Shown one piece after another: positions 1 through 11,599 of a stretch of 64,000 nucleotides of DNA. The stretch covers positions 24,718,001-24,782,000 of the forward strand of contig NC_077240.1 in the NCBI RefSeq assembly GCF_947179165.1, read 5' to 3'. Under the pieces are notes generated by a model, which saw only the letters and a list, made by a program, of their open reading frames with translations, made no database searches and was not told where the DNA came from. Both the position numbers and the translations under genes were made by a program. This DNA comes from Solanum dulcamara (lineage: Eukaryota > Streptophyta > Magnoliopsida > Solanales > Solanaceae). Position 1 is the first letter of the stretch. Each line of letters opens with the position of its first letter.

Positions 1-584
1 GACAGGTCAATAGCATAAGCAACACATCTCATAACTAACATAGTAAACATAGGTACTACGATAGTCAACATATTATAACCCTTTTCTGATGTACACCCAC
101 TTTATGAAATTGTAACAGAAATTATGATCTCGGTTGGTACAACATCATCCCTTTCATACACTAAGCAGGATGTTCATGAAATCTCACAACAATTATTCCC
201 CCTTTTATACCATATCAGCAAAATACATTATTGAACACAACCTTACTCACTCTTTCTAATTTGCGATGCATTACAAGTCTGACTACACATCTTTTTCATG
301 AGTTTATCACTTTCGCTTCAAAATCAGATCTAATACCAAAACCATATGATGATGTGTCAACTGCATGTACGCAGATCCAAGGACGAGTAACCACTATAAA
401 TGAGATAAAAGAGTGAAGCAATAGGAATTAGGTCGGATCAAGAATGCACAATAGAGAATCAAGAAGTGAAGATATTTTCTAATAGTCTACACAGCCTCTA
501 GAAGATAAGTACAAACGTCTTCGTACCGATCTTTGAGACTCTACTTAAACTTGGCTTGTAAACACATGAGACCTATGAACCTGG
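1..584 (-). mobile_element. Internal leader of a minus-strand LTR retrotransposon (partial, runs off left edge)
   Basis: This stretch lies just inside the primer-binding site at 585-597 of an LTR element read on the minus strand, so it should be the untranslated leader or early gag region. No convincing coding frame is visible; the short plus-strand open frame near 231-416 has no recognisable domain. The assignment rests only on its position next to the LTR and primer site. Confidence 0.5.
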
Positions 585-597
585 GGCTCTAATACCA
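585..597 (-). other. Primer-binding site, initiator-Met tRNA type
   Basis: On the minus strand this reads TGGTATTAGAGCC, one base off the plant LTR-retrotransposon primer site TGGTATCAGAGCC. It lies immediately inside the LTR that runs rightward from about 600, which fixes the element as minus-strand. Confidence 0.7.
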
Positions 598-599
598 TT

Positions 600-2759
600 T
601 TTCAAGACCCAAATTCAGGTGTGATGGCACTTATATCGACCTACCGAGACAAGTCAGCCTAATACCCAACGAAAAGTAAATACAAAAGAAAATAAAATAA
701 ATTAATCTTTAACTTAATCAAAAACATGTATAATAAACTCAAAATCACCAAAGATTGGTTGTCACGTGTATAAGCTAATGATACATTATCGAAGCATGAA
801 AGAAAATACAGTCAAAATATCTTTGTCTCTAGAATAGGACTAAAATATAATACAAGAGTAAGAGGTGTCCGCTATGGATGTAACAGTTACCTCAACACTC
901 GAAATGACAGCCTTAGATGTGGTAGAAAACACTAGAAGATCAAGCAGGTCCGGACTTACAACCTACACAAGTGTAGAAGCAAGGGATGAGAACCAAAAAA
1001 ATACGGTACTCAGCAAGTGGACAACTAAAACTAAGCAACGCTCAATAAATTACAAGTACTCATGGCATCCCGACCAAACCTCCTTAACTACAACCTGCAT
1101 AAAACCAACCCAACTCTACACTTTGTACAATAATAATAATACAGTCCATGAATACTCATGAATAGTCTCATCAAATGAATCATATCAAGTCAAGTTCAGC
1201 ATATACAAAGCAATAAGGGTAAACACGAATTGACAAATATCAAAAGGGTGCGATACAATGTAATAAAATTATGCATGTCTGTTCTATCGGTACACATCCG
1301 CTGAATAACAGTCTGAAATCTATGGGGGACATTTCTGTCTATGTAACTTGACATAGAGTGTGTGATCCGTCCCCTCAATATATATATTCTACCACGGAGT
1401 GTGTTGTCTGGCCCTTTGTTTCATATCATTTTCAGTATCAGCACAATATATCATATTTAATTCAATCAATTCATGTTCACATAATTCATGATAATAGCAT
1501 GATATAAACAATAATTTTCACATCTCATATCAATATAGTCATTTCACATGTCTAAGATAAGTCAATAATCTCATCACATCGATCACACCAATACACTTCA
1601 TTAGATTTCCATTTTATTCCCCTTATCTTCATTTTTATGGTCAATCATACAGTCAATAATTCATTCTAATTATCATTACAACGCAAAACATATAAAAAGT
1701 AAATACTAGGATCTACAAGATTAAACTGAGGTTTAGAAGTTCACTTGCCTCAAATAATCAAGCAATCACTCCAAGACTTGAGCCTTCCCCTTTAGTTGGA
1801 CTTCCAAATCGATGTAATCTAATCAAATGAATAATCACAATAAATTTTAAAATTAACAACACCCATATTACCATATGTATAGACTAAACCAAAAACTCAT
1901 CTGAATCTATAATCGGATTCCTAATCTCGATGCCAATTAATATGTCAACTCTCATATTTTCTAAGTTACAAGCCTTTGATTTCAATTTCTCCAAATATCA
2001 TAAACCTAATGGTATTCATCTAATACATACACCTAAGGTTTAATTGCATATACTAATTTTACCAAAACTTAAATTATAATGATAAAAAAATAAAAAAATA
2101 TTACTAATAAATTTTTAACAGTTGAAGCCAACTGGTTACGAAAACTAGTGGCGACAACCCTACAACAATATCACAATTTATTGCCTCTAAGTCAACCCAT
2201 CTATACATGTAGTACCATTCAATCATTGGCAAGGGATTAGCCGCCATTTTCATGACAATTACTTACTACATTGATAATATATTTATACTCTTAGATATCA
2301 AAAATTAGTCAATTGTTAACTACTTCTCTTTTCCACTAACATAACCTACTTGGATTCGACCAATTACATGTGCATCTGATTGGTTATAGAAAATTTAAGG
2401 TTAGAAAATTGTTTTGCTTGCCTGAAAGTTGTGTGGCGCTCTCTCTTCTCTTTTCGTGAGGTAAGTTTCTACATTTTTTTTTCTATTTTTTTTTCTCTTT
2501 CGTTTTTTCTTTTTCATACAAATTATGTACTAAAAATTACAAACCCCACTAACTTATTTTAAGAAATAAAGTGGTATAGAGTATTAAATTAATTAACAAC
2601 TTATTCCACAAATTAAATTAATTATCGAAAACTACCCCTCAACTAATTAACAGTAGTTACTGAATAGTCTAAAATTTTCAATTTAAATTTATGAAAAGGG
2701 TCTTTTATGAAAGCGAGAGGACTAGTTCTCAAAATGACCTAACGGGTCATTAGACCACA
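600..2759 (-). mobile_element. LTR of a Gypsy-type retrotransposon (5' LTR, minus strand)
   Basis: The right end reads on the minus strand as TGTGGTCTAATGACCCGTTAGG, close to LTR starts of the TGTAATGACCC group seen elsewhere in the window. The left end, GGGTCTTGA, is a decayed form of the usual GGGTCGTGACA terminus and lies directly before the primer site. Both termini are mutated, so each boundary could be off by several bases. No coding region is present within it. Confidence 0.6.
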
Positions 2760-3044
2760 TTTATTTTAACATAAATTATCATCCATGACGATCATATATT
2801 GATCAAAACTAAAATGATAAAAATATAAAACAAAACAAAATAAAATAAAATAAAAGGAGCTCCCTGTATATTTTTCTTTCATTTCCATATATTTAGTTTT
2901 ATTATTGAGGATTTTTGCTCATCTTAGATATCCTCAAAGGCTATAGTAGACTATATATAATGGTTATTGTGTTGCTTTTTTAATCTTAGGTTTGCCCCCA
3001 CCCCCCACCCCCGTACTATATAATTACATGAATGGACAATAACA
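2760..3044. other. AT-rich spacer, no gene seen
   Basis: Between the LTR and the duplicated segment starting near 3,045 I see only low-complexity AT-rich DNA, an A-rich run near 2,820-2,855, and a C-tract (2,995-3,012, three runs of five to six C). Confidence 0.5.
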
Positions 3045-3122
3045 AAGTTAAATTCAAATATAATTTAATTTGTTGAATTTCACGAATTACTATGCCCAAA
3101 GCTTATTATATATATATTTTTT
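3045..3122 (+). repeat. Copy A of the dispersed locus, left part
   Basis: The motif TTAATTTGTTGAATTTCACG followed by AATTACTAT is shared with 49,615-49,645. The matching sequence resumes at 7,069 after the LINE, showing that the LINE split one copy of a duplicated locus. Confidence 0.75.
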
Positions 3123-3140
3123 TAGATTAGTCAAGTTTTA
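3123..3140 (+). repeat. Target-site duplication, left copy (LINE)
   Basis: The 18 bases TAGATTAGTCAAGTTTTA occur here and again at 7,069-7,086, flanking the LINE exactly. Confidence 0.9.
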
Positions 3141-3727
3141 GGTGATTCTTAGTTAAGTTTTTATTACTACTAAGGTTTTCAGTGATTGTTTATAATATAC
3201 TACTTGAGATCGTTACTGTTCCAGTACTCTTTCCCAAATCCAAGGAGAATTGAAAAGAAATTATTCTCTTTTGTTTTTTTCTATCACTATCTTTGTTGGT
3301 AGGCAGGTACCTGACATCTTCGTAGCAATATCTTAGACTCATTTTGCAGATATTATTTGTTCTCTGCCAGGAGAACTTCCAGATTTAGATCCGGACTACT
3401 TCTTCTTCTTCTTTCTTTTTCTTTTTCTTTCCTTTTGCTTGTTTTCCAACGAATACCTCCAGATCTGTTCAGATTTGGCCTAGATCTATTGATTTCCGAC
3501 GTCGTCTCGCGGTTTTCCATTTTTTCCGGCGTGAACAGTGTTTTCCGGCGTGAACAGTGTTTCCGGTGTGAACAGTATTTCCGGCAGAACAGTATTCCCG
3601 GCGTGAATCAGGTTCTTTTCAACTGGAGTTGGTACCTCCGGTTTACCTATATTTTTGTTCATACACTTATCGTTGCATCTTGCTAACTTTAAATTTTTGA
3701 ATAACTTATTAATTCCTACGTATTTTC

Positions 3728-4603
3728 GTGGCTTTAGATAGTGATGGTAGACTAAGGTCATGTTCTCATTCAGGGACGGGGTCGGGGACGAGGGTAAGAA
3801 AGGGTAAGTGGGTTAAAGGAGCGTCTAGACTGAGAGTTGGTTCTTGGAACATTGGAACGTTAACGGGCAAATCCATAGAGCTAGTTAAGATCCTAAAGAA
3901 GAGAAAGATTAATATAGCTTGTGTCCAAGAGACCAAATGGGTAGGTTCTAAAGCTAGGGAGGTAGATGGGTATAAGCTTTGGTTTTCAGGTAGATCGAAA
4001 TATAGGAATGGGGTAGGCATTTTAGTAGACAATGATCTAAGGGATCTGGTGGTGGAGGTTAGGAGAGTCAATGATAGGATGATGTCGATTAAGGTGATCG
4101 TTGAAGGAAGCACATTCAACATTATTAGTGCTTATGCGCCACAAGCGGGCTTAAGAGAGGAGGATAAGAGGCACTTTTGGGAGGATTTGGATGAGTTAGT
4201 GGGAGGTATACCACCTACTAAGAAGCTTTTCGTGGAAGGAGATTTCAATGGGCACATCGGGTCTATTTCAGGATGGTACGATGATGTGCATGGAGGCTTT
4301 GGCTACGGGGACAGAAATGGAGGAGGCATTTCACTTTTGGAATTCGTAAGAGCTTTTGGGTTGGTCATAGCCAATTCGAGTTTCCCAAAGAAGGAAGACC
4401 ACTTGGTAACATTCCATAGTTCGGTGGCTAAGACTCAGATAGACTTTTTACTCCTGAGAAAGGTCGATAGAGGTCTGTGCAAAGACTATAAGGTCATTCC
4501 GATAGACAACCTTACAACCCGACATAAGCTTTTGGTAATGGATTTAGGGATCAAGATGATGAGGAATAAGAGGGTCGGGGATGATCGATCTAGGATTCGA
4601 TAG
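3728..4603 (+). pseudogene. LINE endonuclease domain (exonuclease-endonuclease-phosphatase fold)
   Basis: This frame encodes about 291 residues with the hallmarks of an APE-type endonuclease that nicks target DNA to prime reverse transcription. Visible motifs are GSWNIGTL (N-terminal Asn), CVQETKW (metal-binding Glu), the SAYAPQ segment, the GDFNGHIG box with the catalytic Asp/Asn pair, and a terminal TRHKLLVMD where an SDH-type histidine motif is expected. The frame ends at an in-frame TAG (4,601-4,603), after which the reading frame shifts by one near the G-run at about 4,650-4,660 and the LINE polyprotein continues. The first ATG is not necessarily the original start. Confidence 0.85.
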
Positions 4604-4659
4604 AGGAGTTTGACCACTGCAAATGCCCTAGAGATGGGAGAGAAGTTGAAGGTCGGGGG

Positions 4660-6681
4660 GCTTGGGATAGTAATAGGGATGCGACCAGTATGTGGGATAG
4701 GACGGCTAGCTGTATTAGGACTGTGGCAAGGGAAGTATTGGGAGTCTCTACTGGTAGTCATAGTCGGCATCGAGGAGACTGGTGGTGGAACGAAGAAGTG
4801 CAAGAAAAGGTGGAAGCAAAGAAGATGACGTACGCAAAGTTGATAGAAAGCACAGATGAGGTGGAGAAGTGGACGAATATGGAACTTTATAAAATAGCAA
4901 AAAAGGAGGCGAAGTCGGCGGTTTTGATGGCAAAAACAACAGCTTTTGAACGCCTTTATACTGAACTAGAAGAGAAAGGTGGGGATAGAAAATTGTTCAG
5001 GTTAGCCAGGGCATGGGAGAGAAGGGCACGCGATGTGGACCAAGTGAAGTGCATTAAGGACGAGCATGGAAAAGTATTGGTAGACGAGACCCTCATTAAA
5101 CAGAGATAGCAGTCCTATTTCCATAAACTCTTGAATGAGGAAGGGGACAGAGACTTTGTGTTGGGAGATTTAGAACATACAGGGAGGCGTCGCAATTTTG
5201 GGTATTGTAGAAGTATTAAGGTCGAGGAGGTTAAGAGTGTCGTTCGTAGGATGCGCTGGGGAAGAGCAACCGGACCTGACGAGATTCCTGGGGAATTTTG
5301 GAAGAGCACGAGCTCGGTAGGTTTAGAGTGGTTGACTAGGTTATTTAATGTCATCTTTAAAACGGCAACGATGCCCGAAGAATGGAGGTCAAGCGTAGTG
5401 ATCCCTCTATACAAAAACAAAGGGAATATCCAGAGTTGCAACAACTATAGAGGTATTAAGCTACTAAGCCATACTATGAAACTGTGGGAAAGAGTGGTAG
5501 AGATGAGGGTGAGGAGAGACGTGTCTATTTCAGAGAACCAGTTTGGATTTATTCTGGGACGCTCAACTACAGAAGCCATCCATCTTATGAGGAGACTGGT
5601 GGAGCAGCATAGGGAGAGGAAGAGGGACTTGCATATGGTATTCATCGACCTAGAAAAGGCTTATGATAAAGTCCCAAGAGAAATACTATGGACATGTTTG
5701 GAGGCTAAAGGTGTACCTGTGGCATACATTAGGGTGATCAAGGACATGTACGAGGGAGCCAAAACCAGGGTAAGGACAGGAGGAGGAGACTCAGAGCACT
5801 TTCCAGTGGTGATGGGGTTGCATCAAAGATCAGCTCTTAGTCCTTTTTTATTTGCCTTAGTGATAGATGGATTGACGCGACAAATTCAAGATGCGGTGCC
5901 ATGGTGTATGCTTTTCGCGGATGACATAGTCCTGATCAATGAGACTCGCCGCGGAGTTAACGCTAAGCTGGAGGATTGGAGACATACCTTGGAGTCTAAA
6001 GGGTTTAAATTGAGTAGGACAAAGACAGAGTACTTAGAGTGCAAGTTCAGTGAGACACCTCAGGAGGTTGGCGTTGAAGTTAGGCTTGGTGCTCAGGCCA
6101 TCCAAAAGAGAAGTAGTTGCAAGTATCTTGGGTCTATCATGCAAGGCAGCGGGGAGATTAACGATGATGTCACACATCGTATTGGGGTAGGGTGGATGAA
6201 ATGGAGGCTCGCTTCTGGAGTGCTGTGTGACAAGAATGTGCCACCAAAACTTAAGGGCAAGTTCTACAAAGTGGTGGTTAGACCGGTTATGCTGTATGGG
6301 GCGGAGTGTTGGCCAGTTAAGACTTCTCACATTCAAAAGATGAAAGTTGCTGAGATGAGAATGCTGAGATGGATGTGTGGGCACACCAGGAGCGACAGGA
6401 TTAGAAATGAGGCTATTCGGGATAAGGTAGGAGTGGCCTCGGTGGAAGACAAGATGCGAGAAATGCGACTGAGATGGTATGGACATGTGAAGAGGAGAGA
6501 CACAGATGCCCCAGTGCGAAGGTGTGAGAGGCTGGCCATGGATGGTTACAGAAGAGGTAGGGGTAGGCCGAAAAAGTATTGGGGAGAGGTGATTAGACAG
6601 GACATGGCACAGTTACAGCTTACGGAGGACATGACCTTAGATAGGAGGGTGTGGAGGACCCACATTAGGGTAGAATGCTAG
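4660..6681 (+). pseudogene. LINE reverse transcriptase region with one internal stop
   Basis: The second part of the LINE polyprotein. A linker (4,660-5,106) is followed by an in-frame TAG at 5,107-5,109 and then an open RT frame from 5,110 to 6,681. RT motifs include [15 protein letters not shown], the NNYRGIKLL segment, [14 protein letters not shown] (palm domain A, catalytic Asp), a [15 protein letters not shown] segment (GxxQGxxLSP form with G changed to R), and MLFADDIVL (catalytic FADD box, intact). The C-terminal part has the RRWYGHV-like and RGRGRPKK segments usual in plant RTE elements. The premature stop, the upstream frameshift and the upstream TAG make the copy inactive, although the RT core itself is uninterrupted. 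Confidence 0.9.
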
Positions 6682-7068
6682 TTCATAGTCTCGTTATTCT
6701 TCTCTATTCATAGGCGTAGTAGTGCATTACGATCTCTTTCGCTGTGAATTCTGATTTCTGTTATTTATGTTATTATTTATTACTTTCTATGCTTTGATTA
6801 CTCTATTGAACCTGTGACGCTATCATTATTTATTTAATTGTTATTTGTTATTTGTATTTATTTGTTATCTATTCGTTATTTGTTTGTTGTTTTTCTCATA
6901 AAGCTTTTAATTTCCTATTTTTATCTAACATTTTTTTATGCATTTATGCTTTTACTGAGCCGAGGGTCTCCAGGAAACAGCTGTCCTACCTTGGTAGGAG
7001 TAAGGTCTGCGTACATTCTACCCTTACCAGACCCCATGTTGTGGGATTTCACTGGGTTGTTGTTGTTG

Positions 7069-7086
7069 TAGATTAGTCAAGTTTTA
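7069..7086 (+). repeat. Target-site duplication, right copy (LINE)
   Basis: Second copy of TAGATTAGTCAAGTTTTA, directly after the (TTG)n tail of the LINE. Confidence 0.9.
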
Positions 7087-7447
7087 ACGTTTTATACAAA
7101 TTCTTAACAAATAGTTTTAAAATGTGAATAACAATGATAGGACAAACAATAAAGCAATCAATTAATTTATTCGATTACTAATTTATTAGGTTTTTCACGT
7201 ATCTCCATTTATTGATCATAAACAAATAGTTTTAAAGATCATAAGCAAAAAAATTTATCATTTTATATTTTAAAACTATACAATTAAAGAGTTGAATATA
7301 TTTCTAATAAGAAATTTCGTGATTTTTTGCAATTTTTTGATAACTTATCATTTTTGCAACCTTTATTTTGATGATTCTAGATTTTATAATCATACATGAC
7401 AATTTGAATGGAGCTAATTCATCAAACACTCATGGGTTGCCAAGTGT
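7087..7447 (+). pseudogene. Copy A of the dispersed locus, truncated gene fragment
   Basis: This continues copy A and matches 49,690-50,000 almost throughout (AACGTTTTATACAAATTC and following). A splice-acceptor-like ATGATTCTAG ends at 7,380. The fragment 7,381-7,447 is homologous to exon 2 of the gene at 23.4-24.75 kb and stays open in the same frame (reads ...IIIHDNLNGANSSNTHGLPSV). It is cut off at codon SV by the LTR starting at 7,448. No exon 1 equivalent is evident upstream. Confidence 0.65.
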
Positions 7448-9295
7448 TGTAATGTCCCTTCAGGTTATTTTTGAATTAAAGCATTTATTTTGTCATTTAG
7501 AGCATTTCTGTAGCGACCCCAAGTCATTTGTGACTTATTGGCACTGACTATTCAGTCACCTGGTCGTTTATTTGGGTTTTAGACCCGTTTCCCTAGTTTA
7601 GAGCTTTCATAACTTGAAAAGTTGACTTCGATCATAACTTTAGATAAACTGCCTCAGAACATAATTCTGACTGTTCCATCAACTTCGGAATGACCAAATT
7701 AGGCTAGAAGCATGGTCGGCACGAGTATCAAGGCAATCAGTGCGGGTTTGAGGCCATTTGGCACTTTAGCCTTTGAAATTTGGCCAAGGGTTGATTTTGG
7801 TCAACATTCTTGGAAAGCGCACTTGGATAAAAAATTTATCTACGTGGTTAGTTTTAAAATATCGAGTTTGGTTTAGAATGACCCTTCATGCTCTTTCCGA
7901 AGGTTCCGGTTGAATCCCAAGACTCATTGTGGAATTTGGCAAAAAGAATACAATTTAGTGTGGGACCCACTTTTTATTAAAATAACATCATATGGGAATT
8001 TTAAATGCGCCATTGAGTTCGGAACGTCAAATTTGGTGGGGTAGCATATCTTGTTTGCGTGCATGGGGTTCTGAATGAATCCCGAGCACCCCATCAGAGA
8101 CTTAGACATGCCAAATTCCATTTTGCACCAGCTATGTCTGGTACCATCGCTTTTGCGATCCCTGGTCACTAAAGTGACCTTGGCACTAGGGGAAGGGGTA
8201 GCTAAAGCGATACCTCATTGTTAAGCGACACGTTGCTTAAGCAACCTAGTGTCTCTAAAGCGATGCCTGCCTCTTTGAGGTGTTCGCTTAAGCGATCATC
8301 GGGGTCACTTTTGCGGCACCTGAGGCCTATTTTTAAGTTCAAGTTTTCAGTTATATTCTCAAAGTTCAAAGTACGTTTCTCTCTCAACATTAAGGCGATT
8401 TGGGTGATTCCAAGGGCTAAATGCGGTTTTTTCGAGGGTAATCGGGTGGTGCGCTCAGTATTAAGTATAGAAGCTTTGTTGGAGGTAATTTCTTCCATTT
8501 TCCTATTGCCCTTTCTTGTCTTTAAGTTAAATTAAGAATGTAGGTGCATGTTGGTGTTGTAGCTATTTTGAATAGTGAATTGTGTTCCTTTTTGGAACAC
8601 AAGCTTACGGCAACATTTAGGTCTAGTTCTCGAAGTCAATTTGGTAAATTATGGAGCGGGTCCCATAATTCTCAATTTTAACTCCAAAATTGGCCCATCT
8701 TTGAATTTGATAGTTTTAATATCAAAATGATCGTATTGTTTATAGCGTGGCAGCGTTCTGAGGCTGTTTTGAAGGGAAAAGCTCCAGTTTCTTGAGTTGG
8801 AGCTCACGCGATCGGCCTACAAGTAGGAAATTTCCCCCTCTTTAGACTGAACATGTTTTGGCCTTTGTATGCTAATTTGTGTGTGTTTGGGGGTCTTTGG
8901 GTGTCGAACATGCTAAATTCCTAGAATCCATAGACTTGCGTAGTTTTGGTGCCGTTAGGACTTGGAACTCTCTGACGTTATTTCAAATGGCTTAGCTCTC
9001 TGTAGACTGATATAGCTGACTTGGGTCTAATATTCTGGGCCTTAGCTAGGTAGTAACCCAACATTGAAACCTTATATCCATAATTCCCTACCCTTATCGA
9101 TTCTGCATTACTTGACTCGGGGTCCTGGAAGTCTATTCGTTGATTCGGGTTGGATGTGGTGCAGGCTGGAGTGATTTATTAATGGTACTCGGATAGGGGG
9201 GGTACTCTCCGTGATGCTCGATTGGCCGCTAATCCTAATTCCATCCAATTCACCTCTATTCGTGATTCAAGTTCCAAAATTACTCCACCGGGCGC

Positions 9296-9633
9296 GGTTC
9301 AAGTCCCTATCTTGGTATTATTGCCTCGGTTCAAGTCCCTGGACTTGCTTCGACGTGGTTCAAGTCCACCGTTGCTATTAGCCTTGGTTCAAGTCCATAG
9401 CTACTTATTAACCTATGTTCAAGTCCATAGCTACTATTATCTTGGTTTAAGTCCTTTGTCTTTTTTACACATGGTTCAAGTCCACGATTATCAAAATCTT
9501 GGTTCAAGTCCATTGTTACTTCCAAATCTTAGTTCAAGTCCCTAATCCTCATATACTTCTTCGATTTAAGTCCTTAACTCTTTCATGCTTCGAGTTTAAG
9601 CTTCAGGTTGTTGAAATGGTCCGGTTTAAGTCT
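9296..9633 (+). repeat. Array of about twelve GGTTCAAGTCC words at roughly 30-bp spacing
   Basis: Near-identical 11-mers start at 9,296, 9,328, 9,357, 9,386, 9,416, 9,444, 9,473, 9,501, 9,531, 9,563, 9,593 (degenerate) and 9,623. Intervals are 28-32 bp, while the sequence between the words varies. The array sits within the LTR. Confidence 0.85.
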
Positions 9634-10066
9634 GTGGGTTATTGAGAACACTATTCATACTACATCAAATTTCTTCAGCTTGCTTCAGCTATCTTTGTTC
9701 CCTTCGAGCTTATGAGGGTCTGTTCGGATTGTTACTTTTGGACTTGTGAACGAGTATACTTGTCGTGTATATGGGATCCCGACGGATTTATCTAGTTTCT
9801 CTATTTTTCTTTCTGTGTTAGTACGCTCGTTTACATACCTAGTTTATTTCTTGTTCTTTTATCTAATTGTATTAGTTTTTGCATTTCAGTTTACTTTTTC
9901 TTTCCTTGCTCAGTTGGCCTATGATGCCTACTGGGTATCTATTGTTTTTGTACTCATACTATACTCTACATCTATTTTTGTGATGCAGGTCCTAGTACTA
10001 GCTATTAGTGTTGATCTCAAGCCAACTACAGTCTTGATCGGATGGAGGGTTCTGAATTTACCCGCG

Positions 10067-10068
<2 letters not shown>

Positions 10069-10100
<32 letters not shown>

Positions 10101-10110
10101 GATAGATAGA
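10069..10110 (+). repeat. Compound microsatellite (TC)n(TA)n(GATA)n
   Basis: A run of CT dinucleotides passes into TA dinucleotides and then three GATA units, inside the LTR. Confidence 0.9.
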
Positions 10111-10414
10111 TATTGTCTTTTGTTTTTTCATACAGTCTTATTTCTGTGGTCCACTTTTGGGACTTGTACTCATTTTGTAGTAGCTCTGTACTTGTGACCT
10201 CTTGGTTCTAGGAGGGATCTTTTGGTTTGTATATATATTATTTTGCTTCCACCCATTTATTTGTATTCCTGTTATTTCAATAATTTTTATAGTTTAAATT
10301 GTTGGTCTTCTACCTTGACATTCCATTACTCGCAGTTCCAGGATATGGGTTGGCTTGCCTACTGGTGGATCATGGTAGGCACCATCATGACCTGCGAAAT
10401 CTAGTCATGTCAAG

Positions 10415-10431
10415 TTGGTATCAGAGCTAGG
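10415..10431 (+). other. Primer-binding site, initiator-Met tRNA
   Basis: TTGGTATCAGAGCTAGG lies three bases after the LTR end and matches the 3' end complement of plant initiator-Met tRNA. It starts minus-strand DNA synthesis of the element. Confidence 0.85.
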
Positions 10432-10617
10432 TTCACCAGTCTCACTTGTACAGAGCTAATGTCTAGTAGAGTTTTGCAGATCGGTGCGTAGACGTACGTG
10501 ACTTATCTTCGAGAGGCTACAAGATGTTTTTAGGAACTTATTCTTTTTTGTATCACTGTCGTGCTGTGTGTGAATTATTAAATACATGAGATCTCTCTTT
10601 CTCCACACTTTTACAAG

Positions 10618-11130
10618 ATGGCTCGCACGCGTACTAGGGGTAGGGGCCAACCCCAAGGTCGTGCCAGGGTTATAGCTCTAGACCATCAGGCGATGTTTGC
10701 TCAGATACTAGATGCTATTGGGGTATGCAGCAGGCTCTAACTCCAGTTGCTCCAACACTGCAGGGTCAACAACACCTAAGGCACCAGTAGTTCAGCAGCC
10801 ACTGGCACCTGCCGCTCAGCGTGATGACTTAGAGGGCGTCATACCACATTGGGAGCAGAAGATGCTCGGAGTGTTCCTTAGACTATCACCACCAAAGTTT
10901 TTTGGGGCTGCGGGTGAAGATGCCCACAAATTTCTACTTACTTGCCTCGAGCAGATGTGGACTTTGGGTTTAGTAGAGTCAAGAGGAGTCGACTTCACTG
11001 TGTATCAGGTAGATAGTCCTGCCCAACAGTGGTGGCTTTCATATCTAGAGACCAGACCTACTGGGTCTCAGCCGGTGTCATAGGCTGAGTTTTCAGAGGC
11101 ATTTTTGGCCCGATTTATCCCCAAACAACA
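10618..11130 (+). pseudogene. Gypsy gag, N-terminal part, frameshifted and truncated
   Basis: The frame from ATG 10,618 starts MARTRTRGRGQPQGRARV, a usual Gypsy gag N-terminus, and stops within 41 codons. Reading continues in another frame through the core gag motifs PPKFFGAAGEDAHKFL, a VDFTVYQVDSPAQQWW segment and LETRPTGSQPVS. A TAG at about 11,081 precedes FSEAFLARFIPK. The homology ends near 11,130, where a minus-strand element abuts. Gag would form the cytoplasmic virus-like particle. This fragment carries at least one frameshift, one stop and a 3' truncation. Confidence 0.8.
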
Positions 11131-11599
11131 CTAGAGCATCCAAGGGGAAGCACTAGGATTAATGAACCCCTTGTTAAGAAGCTCTTGAATCTGAGCCTTA
11201 AGCTCTCTCAACTCTGCCGAAGCCGTACGGTAGAGAGGAATGGAAATTGGATGGGTACCCCTGTATCCTCTACAGGGGTGGAGTACCCTCTATTCAATAC
11301 TCTAAATCAATGCAGAAATCTATATCTCTGTCAGGAGGCATACGAGGCAAGTTTGAAGGGAATACTTCCAAAAATTCACACCGTATTGGAATAGACTCAA
11401 TAAGAGGTGACTCTACCTCCATATTTTGGATATGGACCAAATAGGCCAAACAACCCTGCCCCACCATCTTTCTAACCTAGAGAAAAGATATGACCTTAGC
11501 TGGCTAAGGCTTGTACACCCCTTCTCACTCTAACATTTTCCTCATCAGGATCTCTAGAGCACAACTTTTGCATTGTAATTAAGTATAGCGGAGTAGGGG

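Larger units (their letters stand above)
3141..7068 (+). mobile_element. RTE-type LINE (non-LTR retrotransposon), nearly full length
   Basis: A non-LTR retrotransposon of about 3.9 kb bounded by an 18-bp target-site duplication. It has a 5' leader, an apurinic-type endonuclease region, a reverse transcriptase, a roughly 390-bp 3' UTR and a terminal (TTG)n microsatellite. The 3' end carries the GGTAAGGTCTGCGTACA-like and CCAGACCCC...GGGATTTCACTGGG motifs typical of Solanaceae RTE LINEs and of SINEs that share their tail. A two-base-class single ORF order (endonuclease then RT, no gag-like ORF1) fits RTE. The coding region carries nonsense and frameshift lesions, so this copy cannot make an intact protein. 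Confidence 0.9.
7448..10412 (+). mobile_element. Long 5' LTR of a Gypsy-type retrotransposon
   Basis: A 2,965-bp LTR beginning TGTAATGTCCCTTCAGG and ending GTCATGTCA, followed three bases later by a perfect primer-binding site. It contains a block rich in TTAAGCGA/TCGCTTAAGCGA words (about 8,145-8,330), a regular array of GGTTCAAGTCC words (9,296-9,633), and a (TC)n(TA)n(GATA)n microsatellite near 10,069-10,110. Its 5' end is related to LTR pieces at 22,277 (plus strand) and 30,390 (minus strand). It interrupts copy A of the dispersed locus. No matching 3' LTR is present. Confidence 0.8.

Noticed and set aside
3357..3686. 109-residue ORF before the LINE endonuclease as LINE ORF1
   Set aside because: It is pyrimidine-run driven (Leu/Phe/Ser-rich), lacks gag or coiled-coil features, and RTE elements usually lack an ORF1.
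9222..9545. 107-residue ORF with repeated VQVHSY units as a real repeat protein
   Set aside because: It is the translation of the GGTTCAAGTCC array inside a non-coding LTR; the repeat is defined at DNA level and no start context or homology supports it.
9296..9633. CRISPR-like array (short repeat, even spacing)
   Set aside because: The repeats are only 11 bp with ~19-bp spacers, they drift in sequence, and the DNA is clearly plant nuclear and lies within an LTR.
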